Source: Mycobacterium intermedium
GTDB taxonomy: Bacteria; Actinomycetota; Actinomycetes; Mycobacteriales; Mycobacteriaceae
Length of the DNA: 48,988 bases
Assembly: GCF_002086275.1 (NCBI RefSeq)
Contig: NZ_MVHT01000047.1
Span: forward strand, 1 to 48,988
Direction of reading: 5' to 3'
This document shows positions 1 through 7,783 of this stretch, piece by piece. The notes under the pieces are model-generated. The model saw nothing but the letters and a program-made list of their open reading frames with translations. It made no database searches and was not told where the DNA came from. Position 1 is the stretch's first letter, and each line of letters opens with the position of its first letter. The position numbers and the translations under genes were made by a program.

Positions 1-22
1 TGTGCGCCGACCAGACGGCTCG

Positions 23-87
23 GACCTCGGCCCACCCCGGCGCACCTCCCGTAGGGAGGCGCCGGGCTGGGGTCGAGCGCCGAGGTC
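23..87. terminator. Large nested hairpin after the ATPase gene
   Basis: Bases 23-31 pair perfectly with 79-87; 36-42 (CCCGGCG) pair with 60-66 (CGCCGGG); 45-50 (CCTCCC) pair with 54-59 (GGGAGG) around a GTA loop, with a two-base CA bulge. The structure lies just beyond the stop codon (110) of the minus-strand ATPase gene, so a transcription terminator is the simplest reading. There is no T tract on either side, so it is not a classical intrinsic terminator, and it could instead be part of a replication or packaging site of the element. Confidence 0.5.
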
Positions 88-139
88 GGCACGCGCTCGA
101 ATGGCCGTCTCATTCGTCCACGTCCCGCGCCGAGGTCGG
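77..139. repeat. Direct repeat pair near the contig start
   Basis: The 13-mer GCGCCGAGGTCGG occurs at 77-89 and again at 127-139, 50 bases apart. The core is present a third time in inverted orientation at 23-31 (GACCTCGGC). The second copy lies inside the 3' end of the ATPase gene. Spaced repeats beside a replication-type protein can be iterons, but with only three copies at a contig edge this remains a possibility. Confidence 0.4.
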
Positions 140-1324
140 GACAACTGCGCGATAACCTCTGGCGCCCCGTCGGCCTGACATTTCGATGAACCGTCCGGCG
201 ACGACCAGATCCGCGGCAGCGTCTCGGATGGCCTTGTCCTTGATCTGGTGACCTGCCCTGCGGACTTCGGCGTAGAGCAAGTCACTGGAACGGACCTCAT
301 GCTCGGGAAGCGCGGCGACGACTTCGTACACCGCGTCGGCCGGCTTGACCGTCGAAGCGTCCGGCCGCTTGTCCTCTTCGGGTTTCGGCGCATAGAGGGT
401 CAGGAAGTCGGGAGTGGTGTCGGTGTCATCGACGACCAGCGTCCCGAGGTACACCGCGCCGCTGTCATTGTCGCTGCCGTGAAGTTCGACTTGACCGTTT
501 CGGTCTTTCGTTGAGTACAGCAGTGCGCGACCGCGCCGGCGCCGGCCGAACCGTTCCTTACGGACCAGCGCGAACCGCACCCCGTCGACCACGTTGCCCT
601 TATGGACCGTGCCGTAGGCGTCTCCACGTAGCGGGTCGGCGCTCAGCGGTAGATGGTCGCATTCGAGCACGGCCGCGCCAACCTCCTTGAACGGCACGAT
701 GAGCACACGCCGGACCACCGACCAGCCTTCGAGGTCGATCTTCTGGCCTTGCAGCACCATCGCTTCGTTCACGCCGTCGATGACGACCAGGGTCGGCCGG
801 CGCGTCAGTAGTTCGTCGAGCCAGCCGCGGCGCAGCGGTTTGCTCGGTGCGACGAACATGAGCAGCTGCTCAATCGTGTCTGCGCGCAGCCCGATCTTTC
901 GTAACCGTTCGACAGTCGAGGCAGCGCCCGATTCTTCGAAGTGCAGATATACGACGGGATTGCCGGCGAGAAGTTCGGCGGTCACGCACGCCAGCGCGAA
1001 CCAGGTCTTGCCGGCGGCAGTGTGCGCGATGACGGCATGTTCAAGACCGGGATAGAGCAGCCGTTGACCGTCAGTGCGGCACGCGCCGACCGACGGCGTG
1101 ATGGGGTCGACCTCGCCGCGCAGGTACGGCCCGAGGTCGATCGGCTCCCAGGTTGTCGCGGCGTCGGTTTCGTCGCCGGCGGATTCCGACTCGCCGGCGG
1201 GCTCAGGCGGGCCAGGGTCGTCGGGATGCCTGCCGTTGCGAACGGCCAGCTGGCGTCGCTGCTGCTCGGCTTCTTCCTCGGCGATCCACTCGGCGTACTC
1301 GTCGGAGCGGTCGACGTCGGTCAT
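110..1324 (-). CDS. RecA-fold (RepA/DnaB-like) AAA ATPase of the integrated element
   Basis: About 404 aa. An acidic, low-complexity N-terminus of about 60 residues is followed by a RecA-type ATPase core: a Walker A-like HTAAGKTW near residues 100-108 and a Walker B strand LVVIDG near 179-184. The C-terminal 80 residues look like a winged helix. This is the architecture of phage and plasmid RepA-like helicase or replication ATPases, so a role in replicating the element is inferred. I chose ATG 1324 because it overlaps the upstream gene's TGA (ATGA), implying coupled translation; an ATG at 1336 would add four residues. It is the last gene of a minus-strand run that begins with the integrase. 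Confidence 0.7.
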   Translation of the reverse strand: MTDVDRSDEYAEWIAEEEAEQQRRQLAVRNGRHPDDPGPPEPAGESESAGDETDAATTWEPIDLGPYLRGEVDPITPSVGACRTDGQRLLYPGLEHAVIAHTAAGKTWFALACVTAELLAGNPVVYLHFEESGAASTVERLRKIGLRADTIEQLLMFVAPSKPLRRGWLDELLTRRPTLVVIDGVNEAMVLQGQKIDLEGWSVVRRVLIVPFKEVGAAVLECDHLPLSADPLRGDAYGTVHKGNVVDGVRFALVRKERFGRRRRGRALLYSTKDRNGQVELHGSDNDSGAVYLGTLVVDDTDTTPDFLTLYAPKPEEDKRPDASTVKPADAVYEVVAALPEHEVRSSDLLYAEVRRAGHQIKDKAIRDAAADLVVAGRFIEMSGRRGARGYRAVVPTSARDVDE

Positions 1325-1548
1325 GGTCGCGGCCATCCATCGGTGCGTTCGCGCGGCGACAGCGGATCCCGCTTGCCGCTAGGCAACGGCGGTAGCCGGC
1401 GTGCGGCGTCCTGGCGGCGACGCAACTGCGCCAACAGCGCGGCGCCGCGGCCCTGTCGCTCAGGTGCGTTAGCATGGGCGCAATCCCCCACCAGAGGATT
1501 ACTGGCCGTCCGGTTCCCCGCCGGGCGGCTTTCTCTTTCTTCGGTCAT
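1321..1548 (-). CDS. Small hypothetical protein of the phage-like element
   Basis: 75 aa, with no recognised domain. It is rich in Arg, Pro and Ala, with a short conserved-looking RRRQDAARRLPPLP stretch in the middle. Its ATG (1548) overlaps the TGA of the upstream gene, and its own TGA overlaps the ATG of the ATPase gene. Two ATGA junctions in a row are the best evidence that this frame is translated rather than being a shadow. Function unknown; proteins of this look occur in mycobacterial prophage-like elements. Confidence 0.55.
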   Translation of the reverse strand: MTEERESRPAGNRTASNPLVGDCAHANAPERQGRGAALLAQLRRRQDAARRLPPLPSGKRDPLSPRERTDGWPRP

Positions 1549-1814
1549 TGGGCCGTACCACCGGCGGCGCGGCGCTTACGTGCCTGTGCCGACTTGAGCG
1601 CCAGCCGTTTGAAATACGCCTTGCGTGCGTTCTCGGCGCGCTTGGCCCGCTCGGCCGGTGGAAGCTCCCCGTTGGGGTCGACTTCGCGTTCGAACCTGTC
1701 GAGCGCGGCTTTACGGGCCGCGGCGGTGCGAGCTGGACGGTCACTGGTCTTGGCCCACGATTCGTGGGCCGCGATCTGGCCGCGCATGGTGAGTTCGGAA
1801 GGGGTAAGCGGCAT
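1545..1814 (-). CDS. Small basic prophage-type protein
   Basis: 89 aa, highly charged and helical, with an Arg/Lys/Ala-rich C-terminus. The N-terminal MPLTPSELTMRGQIAAHESW and the later REVDP segment match a type of small protein I recognise from mycobacterial prophage-like islands, whose role is unknown; nucleic-acid binding is plausible from its basicity. An AAGAGG ribosome-binding sequence sits about 6 bases before ATG 1814. Its stop overlaps the next gene's start (ATGA). It is preceded by a 133-base non-coding gap, so it may start its own transcript. Confidence 0.65.
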   Translation of the reverse strand: MPLTPSELTMRGQIAAHESWAKTSDRPARTAAARKAALDRFEREVDPNGELPPAERAKRAENARKAYFKRLALKSAQARKRRAAGGTAQ

Positions 1815-1947
1815 TCTGACCTCTTGGAATTACGAGGCGAGCCCTCCCGTCGGGAGTGCTCAGATACCGCCACCGGGTCCGGTGCGCGTACCGGGTCCAT
1901 TTCTGCCCGGCGCAGATCGGCGCTGTGAGACGTCGACTCAGGTGATG
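1815..1947. promoter_or_regulatory. Gap with short palindrome and repeats inside the element
   Basis: This gap separates two minus-strand genes. It contains the palindrome CTCCC-GTC-GGGAG (1844-1856), nearly the same core as the terminal hairpin at 45-59, and two copies of ACCGGGTCC about 18 bases apart (around 1872-1898). It may be a promoter or operator for the genes below, or a short terminator for the gene above. No assignable -35/-10 pair was identified. Confidence 0.3.
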
Positions 1948-2427
1948 CTAGTACAGCGCTTTGGCGATCTGGTGGTACAGCGCTTCGGTCGCGTGTCGTC
2001 GCGCCGGTTCGGCAAGTAGATGAAGCTCTGCCAGTCGCGCACCCTGTTGCGAGACAATGCGTTTGAGGTCATCGACGTCGATCGCGGTTCTGTTGTCGGC
2101 GTGCAACGCGTCGCAGATGGTGAAAAGGGTTCGCTTTGGAATGAGCAGGCCGTTCGTGATGCCCTCCGGCAGATCGAAAACAGACCCTTCTGGCGTGTCA
2201 CGGTCCCAGCGGATCGGTGATTTCGTTTGACTTGCGGCGGAAAGCCTGGCGCCCAGTGACTGCCCGCGAACTTGCTGCTCTCGGCGCCAACCTCGCCACA
2301 CTTGCCACCGGTGCATCACGTCGACGGCAGTGGGGTCGATCAGGTCGCAGGAGCGCAGTTTGCGCAGCCTGCCGCGTCCGACCGAAGCGGTGATCGTCAC
2401 CCGGTAGTGAGCGGCCGACTCGCTCAT
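1948..2427 (-). CDS. Hypothetical protein coupled to the integrase
   Basis: About 159 aa, no recognised family. The N-terminus is basic (VGRGRLRKLRSCDLID), the middle is Trp/Arg-rich (HRWQVWRGWRREQQ), and the C-terminal half is helical. I chose ATG 2427 because it overlaps the integrase TGA (2424-2426) as ATGA; the frame stays open further upstream, but that stretch lies over integrase coding sequence. By position directly after the integrase it could be a recombination directionality factor or regulator, but no helix-turn-helix is clear enough to claim that. Confidence 0.55.
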   Translation of the reverse strand: MSESAAHYRVTITASVGRGRLRKLRSCDLIDPTAVDVMHRWQVWRGWRREQQVRGQSLGARLSAASQTKSPIRWDRDTPEGSVFDLPEGITNGLLIPKRTLFTICDALHADNRTAIDVDDLKRIVSQQGARLAELHLLAEPARRHATEALYHQIAKALY

Positions 2428-3332
2428 AGCTCCCCCAGACCGAGCCCGCGTGCCTCGGCTGCCGCCCGCTCGGCAGCAGTAGCCCTGGTGTACCGGTCGA
2501 TCATGTCGCGGGTCGACCATCCGGCGACGGCCATCAGGCCGCCTTCGGATCCGCCGGCGGCCAGCCACCGTGAGGCAGCGGTGTGCCGCAGTAGGTGCGG
2601 ATGAAAGTTGGTCAGCCCGGCCAGCTGGGCGCGGTATTTCAGCGCGGCATGTAGGCCGTAGTACTCCAAGCTCTTGCCGCGGTCGCCGAGCCAGAGCGCT
2701 TCGGTGGCGGCTAGACGGTGAGCGCGCCGAGCGCGGACGTAACGGTCGATGGCGCGAGCTGTCTGGTCGCCGAAAGGCGCGACGCGACCCTTGCCGCCCT
2801 TGCCGCGGCGCACAGTGACCAGACCGCGGTTCAGGTCGACATCAGCCACCGTGAGCCCGCACAGCTCCCCGGCGCGCATCCCCGTCTCGGCCATCAGCCG
2901 CACAATCGCTTCGTCGCGCCGGTCGCGGAACTCTTTGCCGCCGCACGCCTTGATCAGCTTGCGCAACTCGACCTCGGTCAGCGATTCGGTGACCTTGGTA
3001 TCCAACTTCGGCGACTTCAGCCCAAGCAGAGGGTCGGTGTCGACCTCGCCTTCTTCCTCAAGCCATGCCGAGAACCGGCGCACACCAAGTTGGCGGGCCC
3101 GCGCGGTCGCCGGTTCGGCTCCGGCGTCGAGCAGATCGGCCACGAACCCCTTCACCATGTCCCGACTCAGAGCAGGGGAGTGTCCATTGCTTTCACACCA
3201 GCGCACGAACGCGCGGACCCCATCGCCGTAGCTCTTGATGGTCTGCGGCGACTTGCGCTCGGCGCGCAACGCCAACTCCCATGAGGGCAGCAGTGCGGCC
3301 AAATCCAGGGCCGGCGGTTTGCGACGCGCCAT
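2424..3332 (-). CDS. Tyrosine recombinase / phage integrase (XerC/D-like)
   Basis: 302 aa, the normal size for the family. An N-terminal SAM-like core-binding domain (about residues 10-95) is followed by the catalytic domain with Arg153 (TGMRAGEL), the HxxR box H246-x-x-R249 (HPHLLRHTAASRW), W272 in the His/Trp position and the nucleophile candidate Tyr281 (DMIDRYTR). All key residues are present, so it is probably active. It begins at ATG 3332, 92 bases from the 3' end of sigA, with the element's genes running away from sigA. This is how an integrase lies beside its attachment site, so the element border is probably within 3333-3424. Confidence 0.9.
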   Translation of the reverse strand: MARRKPPALDLAALLPSWELALRAERKSPQTIKSYGDGVRAFVRWCESNGHSPALSRDMVKGFVADLLDAGAEPATARARQLGVRRFSAWLEEEGEVDTDPLLGLKSPKLDTKVTESLTEVELRKLIKACGGKEFRDRRDEAIVRLMAETGMRAGELCGLTVADVDLNRGLVTVRRGKGGKGRVAPFGDQTARAIDRYVRARRAHRLAATEALWLGDRGKSLEYYGLHAALKYRAQLAGLTNFHPHLLRHTAASRWLAAGGSEGGLMAVAGWSTRDMIDRYTRATAAERAAAEARGLGLGEL

Positions 3333-3379
3333 AGCCGATATCTTGACTGGTAGCGCTGTGCATGTCTACTATTTCTGGA

Positions 3380-3403
3380 CTGACCAGTAAATCCGCTGGT
3401 CAG
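3380..3403. repeat. Perfect 8-bp inverted repeat between sigA and integrase
   Basis: CTGACCAG (3380-3387) and CTGGTCAG (3396-3403) are exact inverted copies around an 8-base spacer, in the 92-base gap between the sigA stop and the integrase start. It could be the core or arm site of the attachment site, an operator for the integrase, or a weak stem after sigA. No T tract follows, so a classical terminator is unlikely. Confidence 0.55.
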
Positions 3404-3424
3404 GACGTTAAACCGGAGTGTCGC

Positions 3425-4924
3425 TCAGTCCAGGTAGTCGCGCAGGACCTGCGAACGGCTGGGGTGGCGCAGCTTCGACATCGTCTTGGACTCGATCTGC
3501 CGGATGCGCTCGCGCGTCACCCCGTAGACCTGGCCGATCTCGTCGAGCGTGCGGGGCTGGCCGTCGGTGAGACCGAAACGCAGTCGCACCACGCCGGCCT
3601 CGCGCTCCGAGAGCGTGTCCAGCACCGATTGCAGCTGGTCTTGCAGGAGGGTGAACGACACCGCGTCGACGGCCACCACGGCTTCGCTGTCTTCGATGAA
3701 GTCGCCCAACTGGCTGTCGCCCTCGTCGCCGATGGTCTGGTCGAGCGAAATGGGCTCTCGGGCGTACTGCTGGATTTCCAGCACCTTCTCCGGCGTGATG
3801 TCCATTTCCTTGGCGAGCTCTTCGGGGGTGGGCTCGCGGCCCAGATCCTGTAGCAGCTCGCGCTGAATGCGGCCCAGCTTGTTGATGACCTCGACCATGT
3901 GCACGGGGATGCGGATGGTGCGGGCCTGGTCGGCCATGGCGCGGGTGATGGCCTGGCGGATCCACCACGTCGCGTAGGTGGAGAACTTGTAGCCCTTGGT
4001 GTAGTCGAACTTCTCCACCGCGCGGATCAGGCCCAGGTTGCCCTCCTGGATCAGGTCGAGGAAGGCCATGCCGCGGCCGGTGTAGCGCTTGGCCAGTGAC
4101 ACCACCAGACGGAGGTTGGCTTCCAGCAGGTGGTTCTTGGCGCGATCACCGTCGCGGCAGATCCACATCATGTCGCGGCGCTGGGCGGCGGGCAGCTTCT
4201 CGCCCCGCTCGGCCATCTCGCTCATCAGCTGCGTGGCGTACAGACCCGCCTCGATCCGCTTCGCCAGCTCGACTTCTTCCTCGGCGTTGAGCAGTGCAAC
4301 CTTGCCGATCTGCTTCAGGTAGGCACGAACCGAGTCGGCGGATGCGGTGAGTTCGGCATCCTTACGCGCCTGGCGCAGCGCCTCGGACTCGTCTTCATCC
4401 CAGACGAAATCCCCAGAGGCCTTGTCCTTTTCGGACGGCTCGGAGATCTCCTCGTCCTCGTCGGCAGCGGGGCTGGCGGGAACGACGGCAACGGCTTCTT
4501 CCTCGGCGTCCTCGGCGTCCGGCGCTACCCCGTCGTCCTCGAGGTCGTCGAGGACCAGCTCGGTGGCGTCGATGTCCAGATCTTCGACGGCCTCGACTTC
4601 AAGGTCGGGATCGGCGTCGAGGTCCTCGGCGCCCTCCAGGCCGGCGTCAGGATCGATGACCAGGTCATCGGCGGGGGCATCCTTGGGTGCCGCCGCTTTG
4701 GCGCCTCGGGTCGCTTTTGCGGGCGCCTTGGCCGCTCTGGTCCGCTTGGGGGCGCCGTCGGCCGCCTCCTCTTCGGGCTTGGCGGTGCGGCCGACTGCTT
4801 TGCTGGCCCGCTTCGCTGGGGCTGCGCCGTTACCCGCCTTGGCGGCCGTTCGCTTGGCCGCGGCTTTAGTGGCGGTCCGCTTCACCGGCTCATCGGTCGC
4901 CGGGCCTGCCTTGATCGCTGCCAC
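3425..4924 (-). CDS. sigA: Primary sigma factor SigA
   Basis: 499 aa. Residues 1-190 form the actinobacterial extension: a Lys/Ala-rich stretch, then a strongly acidic one. Conserved regions follow: 1.2 (SVRAYLKQIG, about 198), 2 (ANLRLVVSLAKRYTGRG through YATWWIRQAITRA, 269-329), 3 (about 360-420) and 4 with the helix-turn-helix LDEIGQVYGVTRERIRQIE (about 460-478). It recruits RNA polymerase to housekeeping promoters. The GTG start at 4924 has GAAAGGG just upstream. It is the conserved neighbour of ppgK. Its normal downstream neighbours are replaced by the integrated element, which begins 92 bases after the stop. Confidence 0.97.
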   Translation of the reverse strand: MAAIKAGPATDEPVKRTATKAAAKRTAAKAGNGAAPAKRASKAVGRTAKPEEEAADGAPKRTRAAKAPAKATRGAKAAAPKDAPADDLVIDPDAGLEGAEDLDADPDLEVEAVEDLDIDATELVLDDLEDDGVAPDAEDAEEEAVAVVPASPAADEDEEISEPSEKDKASGDFVWDEDESEALRQARKDAELTASADSVRAYLKQIGKVALLNAEEEVELAKRIEAGLYATQLMSEMAERGEKLPAAQRRDMMWICRDGDRAKNHLLEANLRLVVSLAKRYTGRGMAFLDLIQEGNLGLIRAVEKFDYTKGYKFSTYATWWIRQAITRAMADQARTIRIPVHMVEVINKLGRIQRELLQDLGREPTPEELAKEMDITPEKVLEIQQYAREPISLDQTIGDEGDSQLGDFIEDSEAVVAVDAVSFTLLQDQLQSVLDTLSEREAGVVRLRFGLTDGQPRTLDEIGQVYGVTRERIRQIESKTMSKLRHPSRSQVLRDYLD

Positions 4925-5102
4925 TTACACCCTTTCGGTCGTACTCACTTCCGGTGGGTTTGGGCGTGCTGAACCGAAAGTGTCTGCTTATGTCGAATGT
5001 CGGCGTTTGATATCAGCGTGAATACTCGCGCGCTATCGGTTGGGCGGTCGCCGACGACCATTGTAACTTCCGTGCGCTGTGGTACTGGCCGAGCGCGAAA
5101 AA
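4925..5102 (-). promoter_or_regulatory. sigA upstream region
   Basis: This 178-base gap precedes sigA and follows the ppgK stop, both genes being on the minus strand. The first 60 bases upstream of the sigA GTG are less GC-rich than the flanking genes, as expected for a promoter, but no -10/-35 pair can be assigned with confidence. Confidence 0.3.
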
Positions 5103-5891
5103 TCAGTGCGTCACGTCGGTGACTGAGGCCATCGCCGCACCGACGATGCCGGCGGCGTTCTGCAGGGTTGCCGGCACCACGGGCGTGCGGTTTTCCAGCA
5201 GCGGCACCCACTTGTCGGCCTTGCGGCTGATCCCGCCACCAGCGATGAAGAGGTCCGGCCAGATCGCGTTCTCGATGGCGATCAGGACCGCGGTGACCTC
5301 CTTGGTCCACCTCTTGTAGCTCCATTCGTTGCGCTCTTTGACCGACGATGCTGCCCGGTGCTCTGCCTCCATGCCGCCGACCTCGATGTGGCCGAACTCG
5401 GTGTTCGGTATCAATGTGCCGTTGTGGATCACCGCAGAGCCGATACCTGTTCCGAACGTGAGCAGCACGACCAAACCCTCGTGACCCTTGCCTGCGCCGT
5501 AGCGTTCTTCGGCCAGTCCGGCCGCATCGGCGTCGTTCAGAATCGTGACATCTTGTCCTGGCAGTTCAGCGCTGATGACGTCGTGCGCATTGGTGCCGAT
5601 CCATGCCTTGTCCACGTTGGCCGCCGTGCGCACCACTCCGTGGGTGACGACGCCGGGATAGGTCACCCCGAGCGGGCCGGTCCAGCCGAACCCATCGACG
5701 ACTTCGGCGATGGTCTTGGCGACCGCCGACGGTGTGGCGGGCTGTGGTGTCGGCAGCTTGATCCGGTCGCCGATCAGAGCGCCGGTGTCGAGGTCGACAA
5801 TTGCCCCCTTGATGCCGCTGCCGCCGACGTCGATGCCGAATCCGCGATTTTGTGGTGTGGCAGTTTCGGACGCGGGTTCGGCGCTGGTCAT
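5103..5891 (-). CDS. ppgK: Polyphosphate glucokinase
   Basis: 262 aa, the usual length. A ROK-family sugar kinase that phosphorylates glucose to glucose-6-phosphate using polyphosphate or ATP in the cytosol. Visible motifs are the phosphate loop DVGGSGIKGA near residue 20, NDADAAGLAEERYG around 137-150 (the Asp is the expected catalytic base) and LTFGTGIGSA (about 160). The ATG at 5891 is preceded by GGAGGAG at good spacing; the frame stays open far upstream over suhB antisense sequence, which is ignored. It is divergent from suhB and lies upstream of sigA on the same strand, as in other mycobacteria. Confidence 0.96.
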   Translation of the reverse strand: MTSAEPASETATPQNRGFGIDVGGSGIKGAIVDLDTGALIGDRIKLPTPQPATPSAVAKTIAEVVDGFGWTGPLGVTYPGVVTHGVVRTAANVDKAWIGTNAHDVISAELPGQDVTILNDADAAGLAEERYGAGKGHEGLVVLLTFGTGIGSAVIHNGTLIPNTEFGHIEVGGMEAEHRAASSVKERNEWSYKRWTKEVTAVLIAIENAIWPDLFIAGGGISRKADKWVPLLENRTPVVPATLQNAAGIVGAAMASVTDVTH

Positions 5892-6053
5892 CGAATCTCC
5901 TCCGGCGAGAAGTGGGCTGTCGGGACTCACCTTATCCAGCGGAGCAAGCCTTCCGCGCTGGCTGTTGACGCATGTCCAGGAACAAACCTCGGGCGGGTCG
6001 CCCGGGACGGGCGAGTCCGGCGGGGAGCGCGGCAGATGTGATGCGATAGACGA

Positions 6054-6938
6054 GTGACGCGACCCGACGACGAGCCGGCGCGGCTGCGCGCTGTTGCCGA
6101 AACGTTGGCCGCGGAGGCGGCGGCGTTTGTCCGAAATCGGCGGGCCGAGGTGTTCGGCGCTGCCCCAGCGGCGGGCACGGGCCCGGCCAACTCGCCTGGC
6201 GACGAAGTGGTGCAGTCCAAGACCACCCCGACCGATCCGGTGACGGTGGTCGATACCGACACAGAGCTCCTGTTGCGCGATCGGCTGGCCCAACTGCGGC
6301 CCGGCGACCCGATTCTGGGCGAGGAGGGCGGCGGGCCGGAGACGGCGGCTCGGGACGGCGAGATCACCTGGGTGGTGGACCCCATCGACGGCACGGTGAA
6401 CTTCGTCTACGGCATCCCGGCCTACGCGGTGTCCGTCGCGGCGCAGGTGGCCGGTGTGTCGGTGGCGGGCGCGGTCGCCGACGTCGTCGGCGAGCGGGTG
6501 TACTCGGCGGCCGCCGGACTCGGTGCACACGTCACCGACGCCCGGGGGAGCCGGCCGCTGCACTGCACGGGCGTCGACAAGCTGTCAATGACGCTGTTAG
6601 GCACCGGCTTTGGCTACTCAGCCCGCCGCCGGACCGCCCAGGCGGCGCTGGTGGCCCGAATGCTGCCGCTGGTACGGGACGTGCGCCGGCTCGGTTCGGC
6701 GGCCTTGGACCTGTGCATGGTCGCTGAGGGCCGGCTGGATGCGTACTACGAACACGGCCTGCAGCCGTGGGATCGCGCGGCGGGAGGCCTGATCGCCGCC
6801 GAGGCGGGGGCGCGGGTGGTGTTGCCCGCCCCGGACGTGCAGGGCGCCGGGATCACCGTGGCTGTCGCGCCCGGGGTCGCCGAAGAGCTGCTGGCAGTGC
6901 TGGAGCGGTTCGGCGGCCTGGAACCGATCGAGGCGTGA
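6054..6938 (+). CDS. suhB: Inositol-1-monophosphatase SuhB
   Basis: 294 aa. It hydrolyses inositol-1-phosphate to myo-inositol, feeding phosphatidylinositol, PIM and mycothiol synthesis. The metal-binding motifs of the lithium-sensitive phosphatase family are present: ILGEEGGG, WVVDPIDGTVNFVYG and, near the C-terminus, WDRAAGGLIAAEAG. The GTG start at 6054 matches the N-terminus MTRPD(D/N)EPARLR that I recall for Rv2701c. It is divergent from ppgK (162-base gap) and convergent with cei, the stops lying three bases apart. Confidence 0.95.
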   Translation: MTRPDDEPARLRAVAETLAAEAAAFVRNRRAEVFGAAPAAGTGPANSPGDEVVQSKTTPTDPVTVVDTDTELLLRDRLAQLRPGDPILGEEGGGPETAARDGEITWVVDPIDGTVNFVYGIPAYAVSVAAQVAGVSVAGAVADVVGERVYSAAAGLGAHVTDARGSRPLHCTGVDKLSMTLLGTGFGYSARRRTAQAALVARMLPLVRDVRRLGSAALDLCMVAEGRLDAYYEHGLQPWDRAAGGLIAAEAGARVVLPAPDVQGAGITVAVAPGVAEELLAVLERFGGLEPIEA

Positions 6939-6941
6939 TCG

Positions 6942-7595
6942 TCAGCAACTGCTGGCGTGGATCTTGGTCAGCAGTGCGGGATCCGAAGGTTCGGTAGCGC
7001 CGGGGCGCAGGGCAGCCAGAGCGGAGTCGATGTTGTCGCTGTGGGCCAGCGCAGTGAATTCGGTGCCGAGCACCAGATCGACGGAGTCATCGGCCCTGCC
7101 ATCGTGGTAGAGCTCGGTGCACGGCGCCACCAGCCAGACGGCGGCCGCAGCCGCTTGCCCGGCAGTGCCGAACCGGATCTGGCCTTGGCAGGTGAGCCGG
7201 GTGCCGGCATAGACAGGGTCGTTGGCCGCGGTCGGCTGGGCGAACCCCAGGTCCTGTAGCGCACCGGCGACGTCGGCGGCTTGCCCGCCACGCCCACTGG
7301 CGTTGAGTACGCGGATCTTGGTGTCGGTGAGCTTGGCCGGAGTGACGTCGGTCATCTCTGTGCGGGTGACTTGCTCGCCGAGGCTGGGCGGTGCGGTGGC
7401 GCCGGACTGCGGTGGCGGTGGCGGGCACGTCGCGGCCTCGCGAACGTCAGACTTCCGTGTCAGCGCGGCCGTCCAGACCGCTGCCGTCGCCGCAAACAAC
7501 AGGATCAGGACCACGATCGCCGGGCGCGGGTTGCGCCGGCGGAAGGGTCGGCCGTGCTTGTCGAAGGCAGTGCCTTCTGTGATTTGTGCGACCAC
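6942..7595 (-). CDS. cei: Cell envelope integrity protein Cei
   Basis: 217 aa. A short cytosolic N-terminus (FRRRNPRP) is followed by one transmembrane helix (about residues 25-46, AIVVLILLFAATAAVWTAAL), then a periplasmic Pro-rich linker and a LytR C-terminal (LytR_C) domain beginning near TKIRVLNASGRGG. The family (Rv2700) is needed for envelope integrity in mycobacteria. The GTG start is at 7595. Its upstream region is shared with the divergent DUF4193 gene and carries a perfect CRP-type palindrome. Confidence 0.92.
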   Translation of the reverse strand: MVAQITEGTAFDKHGRPFRRRNPRPAIVVLILLFAATAAVWTAALTRKSDVREAATCPPPPPQSGATAPPSLGEQVTRTEMTDVTPAKLTDTKIRVLNASGRGGQAADVAGALQDLGFAQPTAANDPVYAGTRLTCQGQIRFGTAGQAAAAAVWLVAPCTELYHDGRADDSVDLVLGTEFTALAHSDNIDSALAALRPGATEPSDPALLTKIHASSC

Positions 7596-7659
7596 ACAAG
7601 CACTCTAATCGCACCCTGATCTCGCCGTTCCGCGCCGTTTGCCACGGCCAGCGGTAGTC

Positions 7660-7675
7660 TGTGACGTAAATCACA
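7660..7675. promoter_or_regulatory. CRP-family binding site (perfect palindrome)
   Basis: TGTGA-CGTAAA-TCACA matches the TGTGA-N6-TCACA consensus of CRP-type regulators exactly in both arms. It lies in the 188-base divergent region, 65 bases upstream of the cei GTG and 109 bases upstream of the DUF4193 ATG, where it could control either gene. In mycobacteria the expected binders are the cAMP receptor Rv3676 (CRP) and its relative Cmr. Confidence 0.8.
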
Positions 7676-7783
7676 CTCTAATAGCGGCAGATGCGGGCAC
7701 GAATCATTTGGTGGATGCGTTCGGCACTGGTACAAAGCGTTGCTTGGACTAAAGGCTTTAGGGGATGAGACGGGGAGATGAAG

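Noticed and set aside
3380..3403. Inverted repeat as an intrinsic terminator of sigA
   Set aside because: The loop is 8 bases and no T run follows on the minus strand, so only a generic repeat is claimed.
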